Assembly (NCBI GenBank): GCA_003278875.1
Contig: QCCQ01000007.1
Location: 1 to 64,000, forward strand
Reading direction: 5' to 3'
DNA: 64,000 bases
Source of the DNA: Prochlorococcus sp. AG-347-L21
GTDB lineage: Bacteria > Cyanobacteriota > Cyanobacteriia > PCC-6307 > Cyanobiaceae
Shown: one piece after another, positions 9,796 to 19,353 of the stretch
Layout of the letters: each line of letters starts with the position of its first letter
How positions within the stretch are numbered: the first letter of the stretch is position 1
The notes under the pieces: model-generated
What the model saw: the letters and a program-made list of their open reading frames with translations, nothing else
What the model was told of the DNA's origin: nothing
Database searches by the model: none
Translations under genes and position numbers: made by a program

Positions 9796-11777
9796 GATTT
9801 TACAGCAGATCTTCTTCTTCTTGTTCTACCTTCAAATGAATCTTCTGTAGCAGTCTCAACTGATGGATTCTGTGAAACTTTTGGACTTTTTTGGGTATTT
9901 TGTGGGTTATTTGAATTATTAGGATGATTATTGTTTGATTTCTTATGGAAATTATTATTATTTCTATTTCTATTGGAGAAATTTTGCTCTTCGGTAATCT
10001 TTGGAATATAAGCACGAGTTCCACTTGGAGCAGGTTGAACTAAGCACAAAATAAGTGGTTCAACTTGTAATTCTCTTCTCATTCTTCTCGATAAACCATT
10101 TTCTATTTCTCTTTGTACACCAATCCAATCTACCTCAAAATTATTCGGCCCAGTTTGTCTAGATAATTGTTTCCATCTATTTTCTAAGACCCAACTTATT
10201 TCTCGTTCTGTCCACATAGACATTTTTCTTGGCTCTGCAGTAGTAACAACTCCTCTTAAATTAACTCTAGGAGGCGCAACCATCTTCCCATCTGTACTAA
10301 TAGGAGCTAAAACAGTTACTACACCATCACCAGCTAATTGTTGCCTTTCCTTTAATACTCGAGCATCTACTATCCCATTTCGTGAGTTATCAAGCAGTTC
10401 AACACCAGCTTTTACAGGATCACCCTTTTTAATAGAATTAGGTGTTAACTCAACTACATCTCCATTTTCAATAATTAAGATATTATTCTTTGGAACCCCC
10501 ATAGTTTGTGCACTCTTCCCATGACAAACAAGCATTCTATGTTCTCCATGAACAGGAACAAAAAACTTAGGTTTTGCGAGTGCCAACATTAACTTTTGAT
10601 CTTCTTGAAAACCATGACCAGAAACATGAATATTCTCACCCTTTCCATAAACAACCTTTGCTCCGAGTTTCATTAATCTATCTATTGTGTTAACAACTGA
10701 AATAGTATTACCAGGAATTGGGCTGGCTGAAAATATTACAGTATCAGTAGTCTTAAGACGAACATGCTGATGTTCACCACGAGAGATTCTGCTTAACGCT
10801 GCTAGGGGTTCTCCTTGACTACCCGTCATTAATAATAAGGTCTCCCTATCTGGCAAATCTCTAATTTGCTTGATAGGAACAAACAAATCATCTGGGCACT
10901 TCATATAACCAATATCTCTTGCCTTAGCAATAACATTTATCATCGATCTACCTAACAAACCGACCTTTCTTCCATGTTTCATGGCCAATTCTAAGATCAT
11001 TGTCACTCTATGAACAGAACTAGCAAAAGTGGTAAGGATAACTCGTTCTTTTGCCTCTGCAATGTGTTTTTCTAAAGAGGGATAGATAGTCTTCTCAGAA
11101 GGACAAAAACCTGGAACTTCAGCGTTAGTAGAATCACTGAACATGCATAAAACACCCTTCTCTCCGTAATGCACCATTCTTTCAATATCAAATTGCTCTC
11201 CATCTACTGGCATATGATCAAACTTAAAATCCCCCGTGAAAATAATTGTGCCAACAGGTGTTGTAACTGCTAAAGAAAAGCTATCGCAAATAGAATGGGT
11301 ATTTCGAATAAATTCAACAGAAAAATGTTGTCCTACTTTTACAACATCTCTTGGATTTACTGTCTGTATAGTGGTTCTATCAGATACCCCTGCTTCCTCC
11401 ATTTTTCCTCTAAGCATTGACATTGCTAGTCTTGGGCCATAAATAATGGGAATATTAAAATGCTTTAGATGATGTGAAATACCTCCAATGTGATCTTCAT
11501 GCCCGTGAGTGACAATCATTCCTTTTATTCTTCTTTGATTTTCTTTTAAAAAAGTTGTATCAGGCATAACAACATTTACGCCATGCATACCATCAGATGG
11601 GAAAGCTAGGCCAGCATCAACAAGCATTAATTCATCACCATATTCAAAAACGCAAGTGTTTTTTCCTATTTCATGTAGTCCTCCAAGAGGTATTACTCGT
11701 AGGGCTGGCGAATTACTTTTAGAACTAGATGAATCATGAGTAGATCTATTTAAAGTTGAATTTGTACTTGATTGCAT
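9792..11777 (-). CDS. rnj: Ribonuclease J with Asn-rich C-terminal tail
   Basis: Metallo-beta-lactamase/beta-CASP nuclease acting as 5'-3' exonuclease and endonuclease in mRNA decay and RNA maturation. The 661-residue protein has GLHEIGKNTCVFEY near 33, the zinc-binding THGHEDHIGG near 90, the beta-CASP region with SDSTNAEVPG, LMTGSQGEP and SASPIPGN, and a late VPVHGEHR histidine motif. A C-terminal dimerisation domain follows. From about residue 590 the tail becomes low complexity, rich in Asn, Arg, Ser and Gln, and ends in a basic RTRRRRSAVK stretch, likely disordered and possibly RNA-binding. N-terminal residues 1-25 are Ser/Asn-rich. It is transcribed away from dapA, 80 bp downstream of the dapA stop. 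Confidence 0.95.
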   Translation of the reverse strand: MQSSTNSTLNRSTHDSSSSKSNSPALRVIPLGGLHEIGKNTCVFEYGDELMLVDAGLAFPSDGMHGVNVVMPDTTFLKENQRRIKGMIVTHGHEDHIGGISHHLKHFNIPIIYGPRLAMSMLRGKMEEAGVSDRTTIQTVNPRDVVKVGQHFSVEFIRNTHSICDSFSLAVTTPVGTIIFTGDFKFDHMPVDGEQFDIERMVHYGEKGVLCMFSDSTNAEVPGFCPSEKTIYPSLEKHIAEAKERVILTTFASSVHRVTMILELAMKHGRKVGLLGRSMINVIAKARDIGYMKCPDDLFVPIKQIRDLPDRETLLLMTGSQGEPLAALSRISRGEHQHVRLKTTDTVIFSASPIPGNTISVVNTIDRLMKLGAKVVYGKGENIHVSGHGFQEDQKLMLALAKPKFFVPVHGEHRMLVCHGKSAQTMGVPKNNILIIENGDVVELTPNSIKKGDPVKAGVELLDNSRNGIVDARVLKERQQLAGDGVVTVLAPISTDGKMVAPPRVNLRGVVTTAEPRKMSMWTEREISWVLENRWKQLSRQTGPNNFEVDWIGVQREIENGLSRRMRRELQVEPLILCLVQPAPSGTRAYIPKITEEQNFSNRNRNNNNFHKKSNNNHPNNSNNPQNTQKSPKVSQNPSVETATEDSFEGRTRRRRSAVKS

Positions 11778-11857
11778 AATTTTGAAATTTATGAAGGCCT
11801 GCTTGTAATCAAATAAGTTTTATTTAAATTTAATTATCAAGTTAAATATAATCCCTA

Positions 11858-12760
11858 TTATAAGGAATTCAGGATGAAAGATAGTTGCTTTTTCATGTCA
11901 TTGTTTAAAGGTGACAAAGGACTTCTAGGATTACCTACATCCCATCCCGATAGCTCCAAAGCAGCCTTAATTGGGATTGGATTGGTAGTCATAAAGAGTG
12001 CTTTGAAAAGAGGCTGAAGTTTTTCATGAATAGAAAGAGCATTGGAAACCTTTCCACTTTGAAAAGAATGAATCATCTCTTTCAATTGCAATCCAACTAA
12101 ATGACTTGCAACACTTACTACTCCTACAGCACCTACAGATAACATTGGAAGCAACAATGAATCGTCGCCACTATATACAGAGAGTTCGGAGCCACAAATA
12201 GCTCTTAGTTCTGTTACTTCTTCTATTCTACCGCTTGCAGCTTTAATACTGAGAATATTTGAGAAATCCATAAGTTTCTTCACAGTATCAGGTAATAAAT
12301 TGCATCCAGTCCTGCCAGGAATGTTGTAGAGCATAAGAGGCAAATCCTTTGCAGATTTAGCAATAGAACTGAAATGTTTATAAAGACCTTCCTGAGGCGG
12401 CTTATTGTAATAAGGAACAACGACCAAAGCACCGTCGGCACCAGATTCGTAAGCTTTTTTTGTAGCTTCCACAGCTTCGCTTGTACAATTGCTACCAGTG
12501 CCAACTATTACTTTACAGCTTGAATCCAAAGATCCTTTTACCGCAACAAATAAATCATGCTGTTCCGCCCATGAAAGAGTCGGAGATTCTCCAGTAGTAC
12601 CGCACAACACAATTCCATCGGAACCGTTCTCAAAAAGATAATTTGAAAGTTTTATAGCTAGTTCATAATCTACATCTCCATTCTCAGTGAATGGAGTAAC
12701 CATTGCAGTCAATATTCTTCCAAATAGTGGATTATTACACTCAGTTTTGTCTGTAATCAT
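11858..12760 (-). CDS. dapA: 4-hydroxy-tetrahydrodipicolinate synthase
   Basis: Condenses pyruvate with aspartate semialdehyde, the first step specific to lysine and diaminopimelate synthesis. 300 residues, usual for the family. The TIM-barrel motifs are clear: [12 protein letters not shown] near 52-63, [12 protein letters not shown] with the catalytic tyrosine near 138, YNIPGRTGC near 145, and the Schiff-base lysine in SIKAASG near 172. The start ATG overlaps the stop of asd by 4 bp (ATGA), so the two genes are translationally coupled and the product of Asd is the substrate of DapA. Confidence 0.97.
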   Translation of the reverse strand: MITDKTECNNPLFGRILTAMVTPFTENGDVDYELAIKLSNYLFENGSDGIVLCGTTGESPTLSWAEQHDLFVAVKGSLDSSCKVIVGTGSNCTSEAVEATKKAYESGADGALVVVPYYNKPPQEGLYKHFSSIAKSAKDLPLMLYNIPGRTGCNLLPDTVKKLMDFSNILSIKAASGRIEEVTELRAICGSELSVYSGDDSLLLPMLSVGAVGVVSVASHLVGLQLKEMIHSFQSGKVSNALSIHEKLQPLFKALFMTTNPIPIKAALELSGWDVGNPRSPLSPLNNDMKKQLSFILNSL

Positions 12761-13788
12761 TTTTTTTGAATTAATAACTCAGCTATTTGAACAGCATTCA
12801 GAGCTGCTCCTTTTCTTATTTGATCTCCACATAACCATAATTCTAATCCATGAGGCTGACTTATATCAGTTCTTAGCCTGCCAACAGCAACATTATCCCT
12901 TCCCATAACGTCATTTGGCATAGGAAATCTATTATTTTTGTAATCCTCAATAACTTCAATTCCAGGAGATTTTTTTAATTCTTCAAGAGCATCTTTAGGC
13001 TCAACTACATCAGCAAATTCAATATTGATCGATTCAGAATGTGCTCTCAGTACTGGGACTCGAACACATGTAGCAGAGAGCTTTAAATCAGCAATATTTA
13101 ATATTTTCCTTGTCTCATAAACCATTTTCATCTCTTCTTCGCAGTAATTATTTGAAAGCATAGGGGAATTATGTAAAAACAAATTAAAAGCAAGAGAGTA
13201 TGGCAAAACTTCACTTTTTTGAGGATTTCCTTGAAGATATTGTTCAGTTAAAAGTTTTAGTTCCTCCATTGCCAGTTGGCCTGCACCACTAACAGATTGA
13301 TATGTTGAGACAATAACTCTTTGAATATTCGAAAGTTTGTTTAATGGAGCTAAAACTAATGTCAACAAAATGGTAGTGCAGTTTGGATTCGCTATTACCC
13401 CATCATGGTTAAGTACGTCACTAGCATTAACTTCAGGGACTATAAGAGGAACTTTCTTATCTAATCTGAAAGCACTTGAATTATCTATCAGTAAAGAATT
13501 TTGATCAATAATGGTAGACAACCATTTTTTTGAAATACTTCCGCCAGCTGAAGCCAAAACTAAATCAAGATTCTTAAATTCTTCCTTAGTTGTTTTTTTT
13601 GTAACTAATTCTTCATCTTTCCAAATAATTTTTTTTCCTTCTGACCGCTCTGATGAAAGCAAGACCAATTCTGATATTGGGAAATCACGTTGTTCAAGTA
13701 TTTTTAGCAATTCAGATCCCACAGCACCTGAAGAACCTAAAACAGCAACTTTTAATGGCCTATTTGGCAAATACGGAGATTGTCTCAC
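12757..13788 (-). CDS. asd: Aspartate-semialdehyde dehydrogenase
   Basis: Reduces aspartyl phosphate with NADPH to aspartate semialdehyde, between LysC and DapA. 343 residues. The Rossmann motif [13 protein letters not shown] is near residue 16, the catalytic cysteine is in NPNCTTI near 134, and the conserved [11 protein letters not shown] lies near 166. The start is a GTG at 13788 that puts the Rossmann strand at the usual distance. It forms a two-gene unit with dapA through a 4-bp overlap and is divergent from tig with about 120 bp between the starts. Confidence 0.96.
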   Translation of the reverse strand: MRQSPYLPNRPLKVAVLGSSGAVGSELLKILEQRDFPISELVLLSSERSEGKKIIWKDEELVTKKTTKEEFKNLDLVLASAGGSISKKWLSTIIDQNSLLIDNSSAFRLDKKVPLIVPEVNASDVLNHDGVIANPNCTTILLTLVLAPLNKLSNIQRVIVSTYQSVSGAGQLAMEELKLLTEQYLQGNPQKSEVLPYSLAFNLFLHNSPMLSNNYCEEEMKMVYETRKILNIADLKLSATCVRVPVLRAHSESINIEFADVVEPKDALEELKKSPGIEVIEDYKNNRFPMPNDVMGRDNVAVGRLRTDISQPHGLELWLCGDQIRKGAALNAVQIAELLIQKK

Positions 13789-13858
13789 ACTTTTAAATGA
13801 TTTTTATAAATAGATTCACTATTTTTTTACTTTATCAAAAAATTAACTTTCAAGGAAA

Positions 13859-13871
13859 TCACATAATGTGA
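13859..13871. promoter_or_regulatory. Perfect inverted repeat between asd and tig
   Basis: TCACAT and ATGTGA flank a single A, giving a perfect 6-bp-arm palindrome 41 bp before the tig start and about 70 bp before the asd start. It could be an operator for either divergent gene. The half-sites are in the opposite orientation to a CRP site, and the GTA-N8-TAC pattern of NtcA is absent. Regulator unknown. Confidence 0.3.
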
Positions 13872-13911
13872 AATAATTAAGGTTCGGCTCATAGTAATAA
13901 CTTAGAAAAAC

Positions 13912-15354
13912 ATGGCTAAAGATGCACTAATAGTCAAAACAACTCCTCTGCCTCAAAGTAGAATTTCATTCGAATTAGAAATACCATCTGAGACATGCAA
14001 AACTTGTGTAAATGAAACAATCAGTTCAATCAGTCGTTCGGCTAAAATTCCGGGATTTAGACTTGGTAAGATTCCTAAACAAGTCTTAATCCAAAGAATT
14101 GGCATCACACAATTACATGCTTCTGCTCTGGAAAAAATTATTGATAAATCATGGCAAGAAGCGTTAAAAATAAAATCTATAGAGCCATTAAGTGAGCCAG
14201 AATTGGTAGATGGATTTGAATCTTTACTTGCAAAGTTTAGTCCTGAAAAATCACTTAAGATTACTCTTCAAACTGATATTGCCCCAGAATTGAAACTTAA
14301 AAAATCCAAAGGATTAAGTGTTGAAATATCAAAGACAAAATTTGATCCTAAGTCAATAGATGAAGCGCTTGAAAAATCTAGAAATCAGTTTGCAAACATT
14401 ATTCCAGTTACCAATAGAGCAGCAAAATTAGGAGATATTGCTGTAGTTAGTTTCAAGGGAAAATATAAAGATTCTGGTAAAGAGATTGAAGGTGGAACAA
14501 GTGAATCAATGGATCTTGAATTAGAAAAGAACAAAATGATTCCCGGTTTCGTTGAGGGAATCGTAAAGATGAAAATTGGTGATACTAAAACACTTAACCT
14601 TAAATTTCCTGATGATTATTCTCATGAGGATTCAAGAGGCAAAGAAGCAATTTTTGAAGTAAATCTTAAGGATCTTAAGGAAAAAGAATTACCTGAACTT
14701 AATGACGATTTTGCAAAACAGTCTGGCAACAAAGAATCATTAAAAGAGTTAAAGAAAGATATTGAAAAGCAACTTAAAGATAATTTTGAAAAAACTCAAA
14801 AAGATATCAAAATTGAAGCTTTATTAGATGCATTAACAAACGAATTGGTTGCTGAAATTCCAAAATCTATGATTGATATAGAAGTAAGAAATAATATTGA
14901 ACAAACCGCTGAAAGATTTGCTCAACAAGGTCTTGATGTAAAATCTACTTTCACTCCGGAATTAGTTAAGTCATTAGCAGAGTCCACAAGGCCTCAAGCT
15001 GAAAAAAATGTTCAAAGAAATTTAGCTTTAAAAGCATTAGCTGAAACAGAAAACATAAAAGTCGAGAAAGATGAAGTTGATTTAAAAATGAAAGATTATG
15101 AAGATGCAATCTCTCAATCTTCAAAACAAATAGATATTAAAAGATTAACAGAAGTAGTAAGTAACGATCTACTCAAAGAAAAATTAATAATTTGGCTTGA
15201 AGAAAATTCTGAAGTAAAAGAAAAAACTACAAAAACTTCCAAAGCTACAAAAACCTCCCAAACATCAAAAGCCGCAAAAACTGCGCCTAAAACTACAAAA
15301 ACTACAGGAACTACAAAAACTACAAAAACTCAAAATAAAAAAGAAAAAAAATAA
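13912..15354 (+). CDS. tig: Trigger factor, peptidyl-prolyl isomerase, with Lys/Thr-rich tail
   Basis: Ribosome-bound chaperone that meets nascent chains at the exit tunnel. The N-terminal ribosome-docking signature PGFRLGKIPKQVL is near residue 45-57. The FKBP-type domain runs from about 155 to 250 (GDIAVVSFKGKYKDSG; MIPGFVEGIVKMKIGD), and the helical substrate cradle follows to about 435. The last 45 residues are almost only Lys, Thr, Ala and Ser in a repeating TKT/AKT pattern, absent from enterobacterial trigger factor (about 432 residues). The gene heads the tig-clpP2-clpX cluster, an arrangement common in bacteria. Confidence 0.96.
   Translation: MAKDALIVKTTPLPQSRISFELEIPSETCKTCVNETISSISRSAKIPGFRLGKIPKQVLIQRIGITQLHASALEKIIDKSWQEALKIKSIEPLSEPELVDGFESLLAKFSPEKSLKITLQTDIAPELKLKKSKGLSVEISKTKFDPKSIDEALEKSRNQFANIIPVTNRAAKLGDIAVVSFKGKYKDSGKEIEGGTSESMDLELEKNKMIPGFVEGIVKMKIGDTKTLNLKFPDDYSHEDSRGKEAIFEVNLKDLKEKELPELNDDFAKQSGNKESLKELKKDIEKQLKDNFEKTQKDIKIEALLDALTNELVAEIPKSMIDIEVRNNIEQTAERFAQQGLDVKSTFTPELVKSLAESTRPQAEKNVQRNLALKALAETENIKVEKDEVDLKMKDYEDAISQSSKQIDIKRLTEVVSNDLLKEKLIIWLEENSEVKEKTTKTSKATKTSQTSKAAKTAPKTTKTTGTTKTTKTQNKKEKK
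15226..15351 (+). repeat. AAAACTACA-like low-complexity repeat in the 3' end of tig
   Basis: Imperfect short direct repeats of the type AAAACTACA, in phase with the tig frame, encode the Lys/Thr-rich tail (KTTKTSKATKT-like). The array gives an open frame on the other strand rich in Ser, Cys and Phe, which is a shadow. Length of such arrays can change by slippage. Confidence 0.7.
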
Positions 15355-15419
15355 TTTATGAAATTTCCTACTAATTGAACAAAAACCCCTTAAATTATTT
15401 ATAAGATAAAAACTAGTTT

Positions 15420-16064
15420 GTGAACTCAGAAAAAAAACATTTAATCCAAAGCTCAATAAATTCTTACGAAAGTAATAATAAAACTATTGCCGCTGTTCCT
15501 ACCGTTATAGAACAATCAGGTCGTGGAGAAAGAGCTTTTGATATATATTCAAGACTATTAAGGGAGAGAATAATTTTTTTAGGTACTGGAATTAATGATC
15601 AAGTATCTGACTCACTTGTTGCGCAATTATTATTTCTTGAAGCTGAAGATCCCGAAAAAGATATACAAATATATATCAATTCTCCTGGAGGCTCAGTAAC
15701 TGCAGGAATGGCCATATACGATACTATGCAACAAATATCCCCTGATGTAGTGACAATATGCTTTGGAGTAGCCGCAAGTATGGGGGCATTTCTACTTTCT
15801 GGAGGAGCAAAGGGGAAAAGATTAGCTTTACCTAATTCTAGAATTATGATTCATCAGCCTCTTGGAGGTGCACAAGGTCAAGCAGTAGAGATTGAAATAC
15901 AAGCTAAAGAAATACTTTTTCTCAAGAAAACATTAAATTCACTTTTAGCAGAACATACCGGTCAACCTTTAGAAAAAATTAATGAAGATACAGAAAGAGA
16001 TTACTTTTTATCTCCCTCAGAAGCAGTCGAATATGGGTTAATTGATAAAGTTATCAAAAAGTGA
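15420..16064 (+). CDS. clpP: ATP-dependent Clp protease proteolytic subunit ClpP2
   Basis: Serine protease subunit that degrades unfolded and tagged proteins fed by ClpX. 214 residues from a GTG at 15420. The mature-like region starts at [19 protein letters not shown] (near 28), preceded by an N-terminal extension with no better start. The catalytic serine is in GVAASMGAF near 118, the histidine in [11 protein letters not shown] near 143, and the aspartate in NEDTERDYF near 192. The position between tig and clpX identifies it as the ClpX partner copy; cyanobacteria carry several clpP paralogues, so the number is by context. Confidence 0.95.
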   Translation: MNSEKKHLIQSSINSYESNNKTIAAVPTVIEQSGRGERAFDIYSRLLRERIIFLGTGINDQVSDSLVAQLLFLEAEDPEKDIQIYINSPGGSVTAGMAIYDTMQQISPDVVTICFGVAASMGAFLLSGGAKGKRLALPNSRIMIHQPLGGAQGQAVEIEIQAKEILFLKKTLNSLLAEHTGQPLEKINEDTERDYFLSPSEAVEYGLIDKVIKK

Positions 16065-16169
16065 CAAGGGGTTCTGATTTTTTAAGAATATGATGACGAA
16101 TCGATATTTATGAGCAATCCTAGTGAATAGGGAATATTAAACACCTTTCACTTTAAAAACTTATAATCG

Positions 16170-17537
16170 ATGGCTAAATTCGACGCCCATCTTAAATGTT
16201 CATTTTGCGGGAAGTCACAAGACCAAGTAAGAAAGCTTATAGCTGGTCCTGGGGTTTATATCTGTGATGAGTGCATAGACCTTTGTAATGAGATTCTCGA
16301 TGAAGAACTACTTGATAATCAAGCGAACACAAACAACTCTCCACAAGTAAAAAAGAAATTACCAACTGATAATCCAAAAAAATCTGTTCCTTTAGAATTA
16401 ACCTCAATTCCTAAGCCATTAGAAATAAAAAGTTTTCTAGATAATCAAGTTGTTGGGCAAGAATCTGCAAAAAAAATATTATCAGTAGCCGTATACAATC
16501 ACTACAAGCGATTAGCTTGGAAAGTTAAAGAAGACAGTAAAAATAGCAATTCAACTGATTCACAAGCAACTAAATTACAAAAATCAAATATTTTACTCAT
16601 CGGCCCTACTGGAAGTGGAAAAACATTATTGGCGCAAACTTTAGCAGAGTTTTTAGATGTTCCTTTTGCAGTAGCTGATGCAACGACTTTGACAGAAGCT
16701 GGATATGTTGGGGAGGATGTTGAAAACATACTTCTAAGACTTCTACAGAAATCAGAAATGAATGTAGAACTAGCTCAAAAAGGAATTATTTATATTGATG
16801 AAATAGATAAAATTGCAAGAAAAAGCGAGAATCCTTCAATTACTAGAGATGTCTCTGGTGAAGGGGTACAGCAAGCATTATTAAAAATGCTTGAAGGAAC
16901 AATTGCTAATGTGCCACCTCAAGGCGGAAGAAAACATCCTTATCATGACTGCATCCAAATTGATACGAGTCAAATACTATTTATTTGTGGGGGAGCTTTT
17001 ATAGGTTTAGAGGATATAGTTCAAAAGCGTATGGGTAAACACTCTATAGGATTTACCACTAATTCAGATCAAAACAAAGTTGATACAAAAAAAATTGTAG
17101 ACCCAAGAGATTCCCTGAAAAATTTAGAATTAGATGACTTAGTGAAATATGGCCTAATTCCAGAATTTATTGGAAGAATTCCGGTTTGTGCTGTACTAGA
17201 TCGTCTTACTAAAGAAACTTTAGAATCTATTTTGACTCAACCAAGAGATGCATTAGTAAAGCAATTCAAAACTTTGCTTAGTATGGATAATGTTGAATTA
17301 TCATTTGAGCCTGATTCTGTTGAAGCCATAGCAAATGAAGCATACAAAAGAAAAACAGGTGCAAGAGCATTAAGATCAATAATTGAAGAGCTAATGCTAG
17401 ACATAATGTACACTTTGCCTTCTGAAGAAAATGTAAAAGAATTCACAATTACGAAAAAAATGGTAGATAATTTGTTCTCATCTAAAATTGTTAAACTACC
17501 TTCAGGATCAAAAAGAATCATTAAAGAGTCTGCATAA
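16170..17537 (+). CDS. clpX: ATP-dependent Clp protease ATP-binding subunit ClpX
   Basis: AAA+ unfoldase that selects substrates and threads them into ClpP. 455 residues. The N-terminal zinc-binding domain has CSFCGKS near 10 and CDECIDLC near 35. The AAA+ module has Walker A GPTGSGKT near 144, the pore loop [11 protein letters not shown] near 177, Walker [12 protein letters not shown] near 208, and the sensor region [17 protein letters not shown] near 400. The IGF-type ClpP-binding loop is seen as HSIGF near 293. It is 105 bp downstream of clpP2. Confidence 0.97.
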   Translation: MAKFDAHLKCSFCGKSQDQVRKLIAGPGVYICDECIDLCNEILDEELLDNQANTNNSPQVKKKLPTDNPKKSVPLELTSIPKPLEIKSFLDNQVVGQESAKKILSVAVYNHYKRLAWKVKEDSKNSNSTDSQATKLQKSNILLIGPTGSGKTLLAQTLAEFLDVPFAVADATTLTEAGYVGEDVENILLRLLQKSEMNVELAQKGIIYIDEIDKIARKSENPSITRDVSGEGVQQALLKMLEGTIANVPPQGGRKHPYHDCIQIDTSQILFICGGAFIGLEDIVQKRMGKHSIGFTTNSDQNKVDTKKIVDPRDSLKNLELDDLVKYGLIPEFIGRIPVCAVLDRLTKETLESILTQPRDALVKQFKTLLSMDNVELSFEPDSVEAIANEAYKRKTGARALRSIIEELMLDIMYTLPSEENVKEFTITKKMVDNLFSSKIVKLPSGSKRIIKESA

Positions 17538-17594
17538 AATTAGAGTTTAATTTTTTTAATTGAATCCTTAATTTTTCTAATTAATGAAAAATAA

Positions 17595-19352
17595 ATGCCA
17601 AATATACATAAGCCTTTTCATCAAAAATATAGACCAAACAACTTAGACGAACTGGTTGGGCAAAAATTTATATCCATTACACTCAAACAAGCTCTAATAA
17701 CAAAAAAAATTGCTCCTGCATATCTTTTTAGTGGTCCAAGAGGAACTGGAAAAACATCAAGTGCAAGAATATTCGCAAAATCTCTAAATTGCCAGGCATT
17801 CGATCAACCTACGATAACTCCTTGTTGTAAATGTGACTTATGTAAACAAATTACAGATGGGAGCGCTCTAGATATTATTGAGATTGATGCAGCATCAAAT
17901 ACAGGAGTAGAAAATATAAGAGAAATTATAGAAAGAGCGAGATTTGCACCTACTCAAGCGAGATGGAAAGTCTATGTAATTGATGAATGTCATATGCTTT
18001 CAACGGCAGCTTCAAATGCTTTGCTAAAAACTATTGAAGAACCCCCCTCAAGAGTTGTATTTATACTTGCGACGACAAATCCTGAGAGAGTATTAAATAC
18101 AATAAAAAGTAGATGCCAAAAGTTTGATTTTAAAAGAATAAGCCCTAGTGATATTTTTCAACATTTATCAGAAATCGCCAAAAAAGAATCCATTAAGTAC
18201 GAAATTCAGGCGTTAAAAATGATTGCAAAAAGGTCTAATGGAGGTATGAGAGATGCACAAAGCCTCCTTGAGCAATTGAATCTTTTACCAGAAGGGATAA
18301 CAATTGATAATATCCAAAACCTCCTAGGAGAAGTATCAGAGAGTGAATTAACAAATCTGATTAATGCATTGGTTGAGAATAATCCAGAGTCATTAATTGA
18401 CACGTGCAACAAATTATATGATGCCGGAAACGAACCTCTTCAAATAATTATCGGATTATTGAATATAACAAGAGATCTACTATTACACACTGCAAATAAC
18501 AAATTTTCAGATCTTTACTATACGTCTGATGAATTCCAAGATGAGTTAGATAAAATCTCAAAAACAATAAATAAATCAACAATAATTAATTGGCATAATA
18601 ATCTGAGAAATATTGAATATCAAATCAAATCAAGTGACAATCCAAGGCTTTGGTTTGAAATACATTTAACTGGTCTTCTGGATAGTCAAGTGATAAATAG
18701 TTTTGAAAATAAACAAGAAATTAAAAATAATACGACTGAAGAGAAGCATGAAAGTAGAAAAAACATTCCAATTAATAAAGAAAATATTTCAGATGAGATC
18801 CCAAAACCAAGTATTCAAGAAGATATAACCCACAAGGAATTGATCGAAAAAAAAGACGAAAAATTAGAAAAATTTGTAGTTCTTGAAAAAGAAAGTATTG
18901 AAAATATTTCTGAAAATAACCAAAATAATCCTGGATCAAATTTAAAAGATAAATGGGAATTAATTCTTTCTAAAGTAGAGTTACCATCAACAAGAATGTT
19001 ACTTTCACAACAAGCCGAACTTGAAAGTTTTGATTCGGAGAAAATCACAATTGCATTATCTCCAAACTGGGAAAGTATGATAAAAAGCAGAAAAGTAATT
19101 ATTGAAAATACTGTAAAAAAGATATTTGGAGATGGAATAATACTTAATTTTTCAACCAAACAATTAAATAAAAGTAACCCAGCAAACAGTTCAGAAATAA
19201 CCCAAAATGAAGTAAATAATTTCCGACCAATAAAAAAAATAGAACCAAAAACCAATTCGTCAACAAAAATATCTAACGAGGAAACTTACGACGATAGTTC
19301 AAAAAACTTAGCAAATTTTTTTAATGGAGAAATTATAGACCTTGATGAATAG
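17595..19352 (+). CDS. dnaX: DNA polymerase III subunit tau (and possibly gamma)
   Basis: ATPase motor of the replicative clamp loader. 585 residues. Domain I has Walker A GPRGTGKTS near 46, a four-cysteine zinc module (CCKCDLCKQ near 76) and Walker B VYVIDECHML near 130; the SRC motif NTIKSRCQKF is near 170. From about 375 to 450 there is a charged Lys/Glu/Asn-rich linker, then a tau-specific C-terminal domain. No intein is present, unlike some cyanobacterial replication genes. An A8 run at codons 418-420 preceded by AAGGA may be a frameshift site giving a shorter gamma-like product (see findings). It is convergent with the glycosyltransferase, 1 bp apart. Confidence 0.95.
   Translation: MPNIHKPFHQKYRPNNLDELVGQKFISITLKQALITKKIAPAYLFSGPRGTGKTSSARIFAKSLNCQAFDQPTITPCCKCDLCKQITDGSALDIIEIDAASNTGVENIREIIERARFAPTQARWKVYVIDECHMLSTAASNALLKTIEEPPSRVVFILATTNPERVLNTIKSRCQKFDFKRISPSDIFQHLSEIAKKESIKYEIQALKMIAKRSNGGMRDAQSLLEQLNLLPEGITIDNIQNLLGEVSESELTNLINALVENNPESLIDTCNKLYDAGNEPLQIIIGLLNITRDLLLHTANNKFSDLYYTSDEFQDELDKISKTINKSTIINWHNNLRNIEYQIKSSDNPRLWFEIHLTGLLDSQVINSFENKQEIKNNTTEEKHESRKNIPINKENISDEIPKPSIQEDITHKELIEKKDEKLEKFVVLEKESIENISENNQNNPGSNLKDKWELILSKVELPSTRMLLSQQAELESFDSEKITIALSPNWESMIKSRKVIIENTVKKIFGDGIILNFSTKQLNKSNPANSSEITQNEVNNFRPIKKIEPKTNSSTKISNEETYDDSSKNLANFFNGEIIDLDE
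18834..18854 (+). other. Candidate -1 frameshift site in dnaX (A8 run with upstream SD-like AAGGA)
   Basis: Zero-frame codons 418-420 read GAA AAA AAA, giving the heptamer A AAA AAA at 18848-18854 within a run of eight A. AAGGA lies at 18834-18838, nine bases before the heptamer. A -1 shift reaches TAG after eight codons, giving a 428-residue product; a +1 shift also stops within five codons. I see no strong downstream hairpin. A8 runs are common in this AT-rich DNA, so the case rests on position and spacing. Confidence 0.35.
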
Positions 19353-19353
19353 A

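Noticed and set aside
15265..15456. Cys/Ser/Phe-rich frame on the minus strand at the end of tig
   Set aside because: It is the complement of the AAAACTACA-type repeat and has no independent support.
16162..16167. TATAAT directly before the clpX start
   Set aside because: It ends 2 bp before the ATG, so a transcript from it would lack the start codon. Chance in AT-rich DNA.
17000..17537. Intein or frameshift in clpX, dnaB or dnaX
   Set aside because: All three read through as single clean frames with normal motif spacing and no inserted domain.
18815..19255. 146-codon open frame on the minus strand inside dnaX
   Set aside because: Antisense to the Lys/Glu-rich linker and tail of DnaX; translation is Phe/Ser-rich as expected from the complement of AAA/GAA codons.
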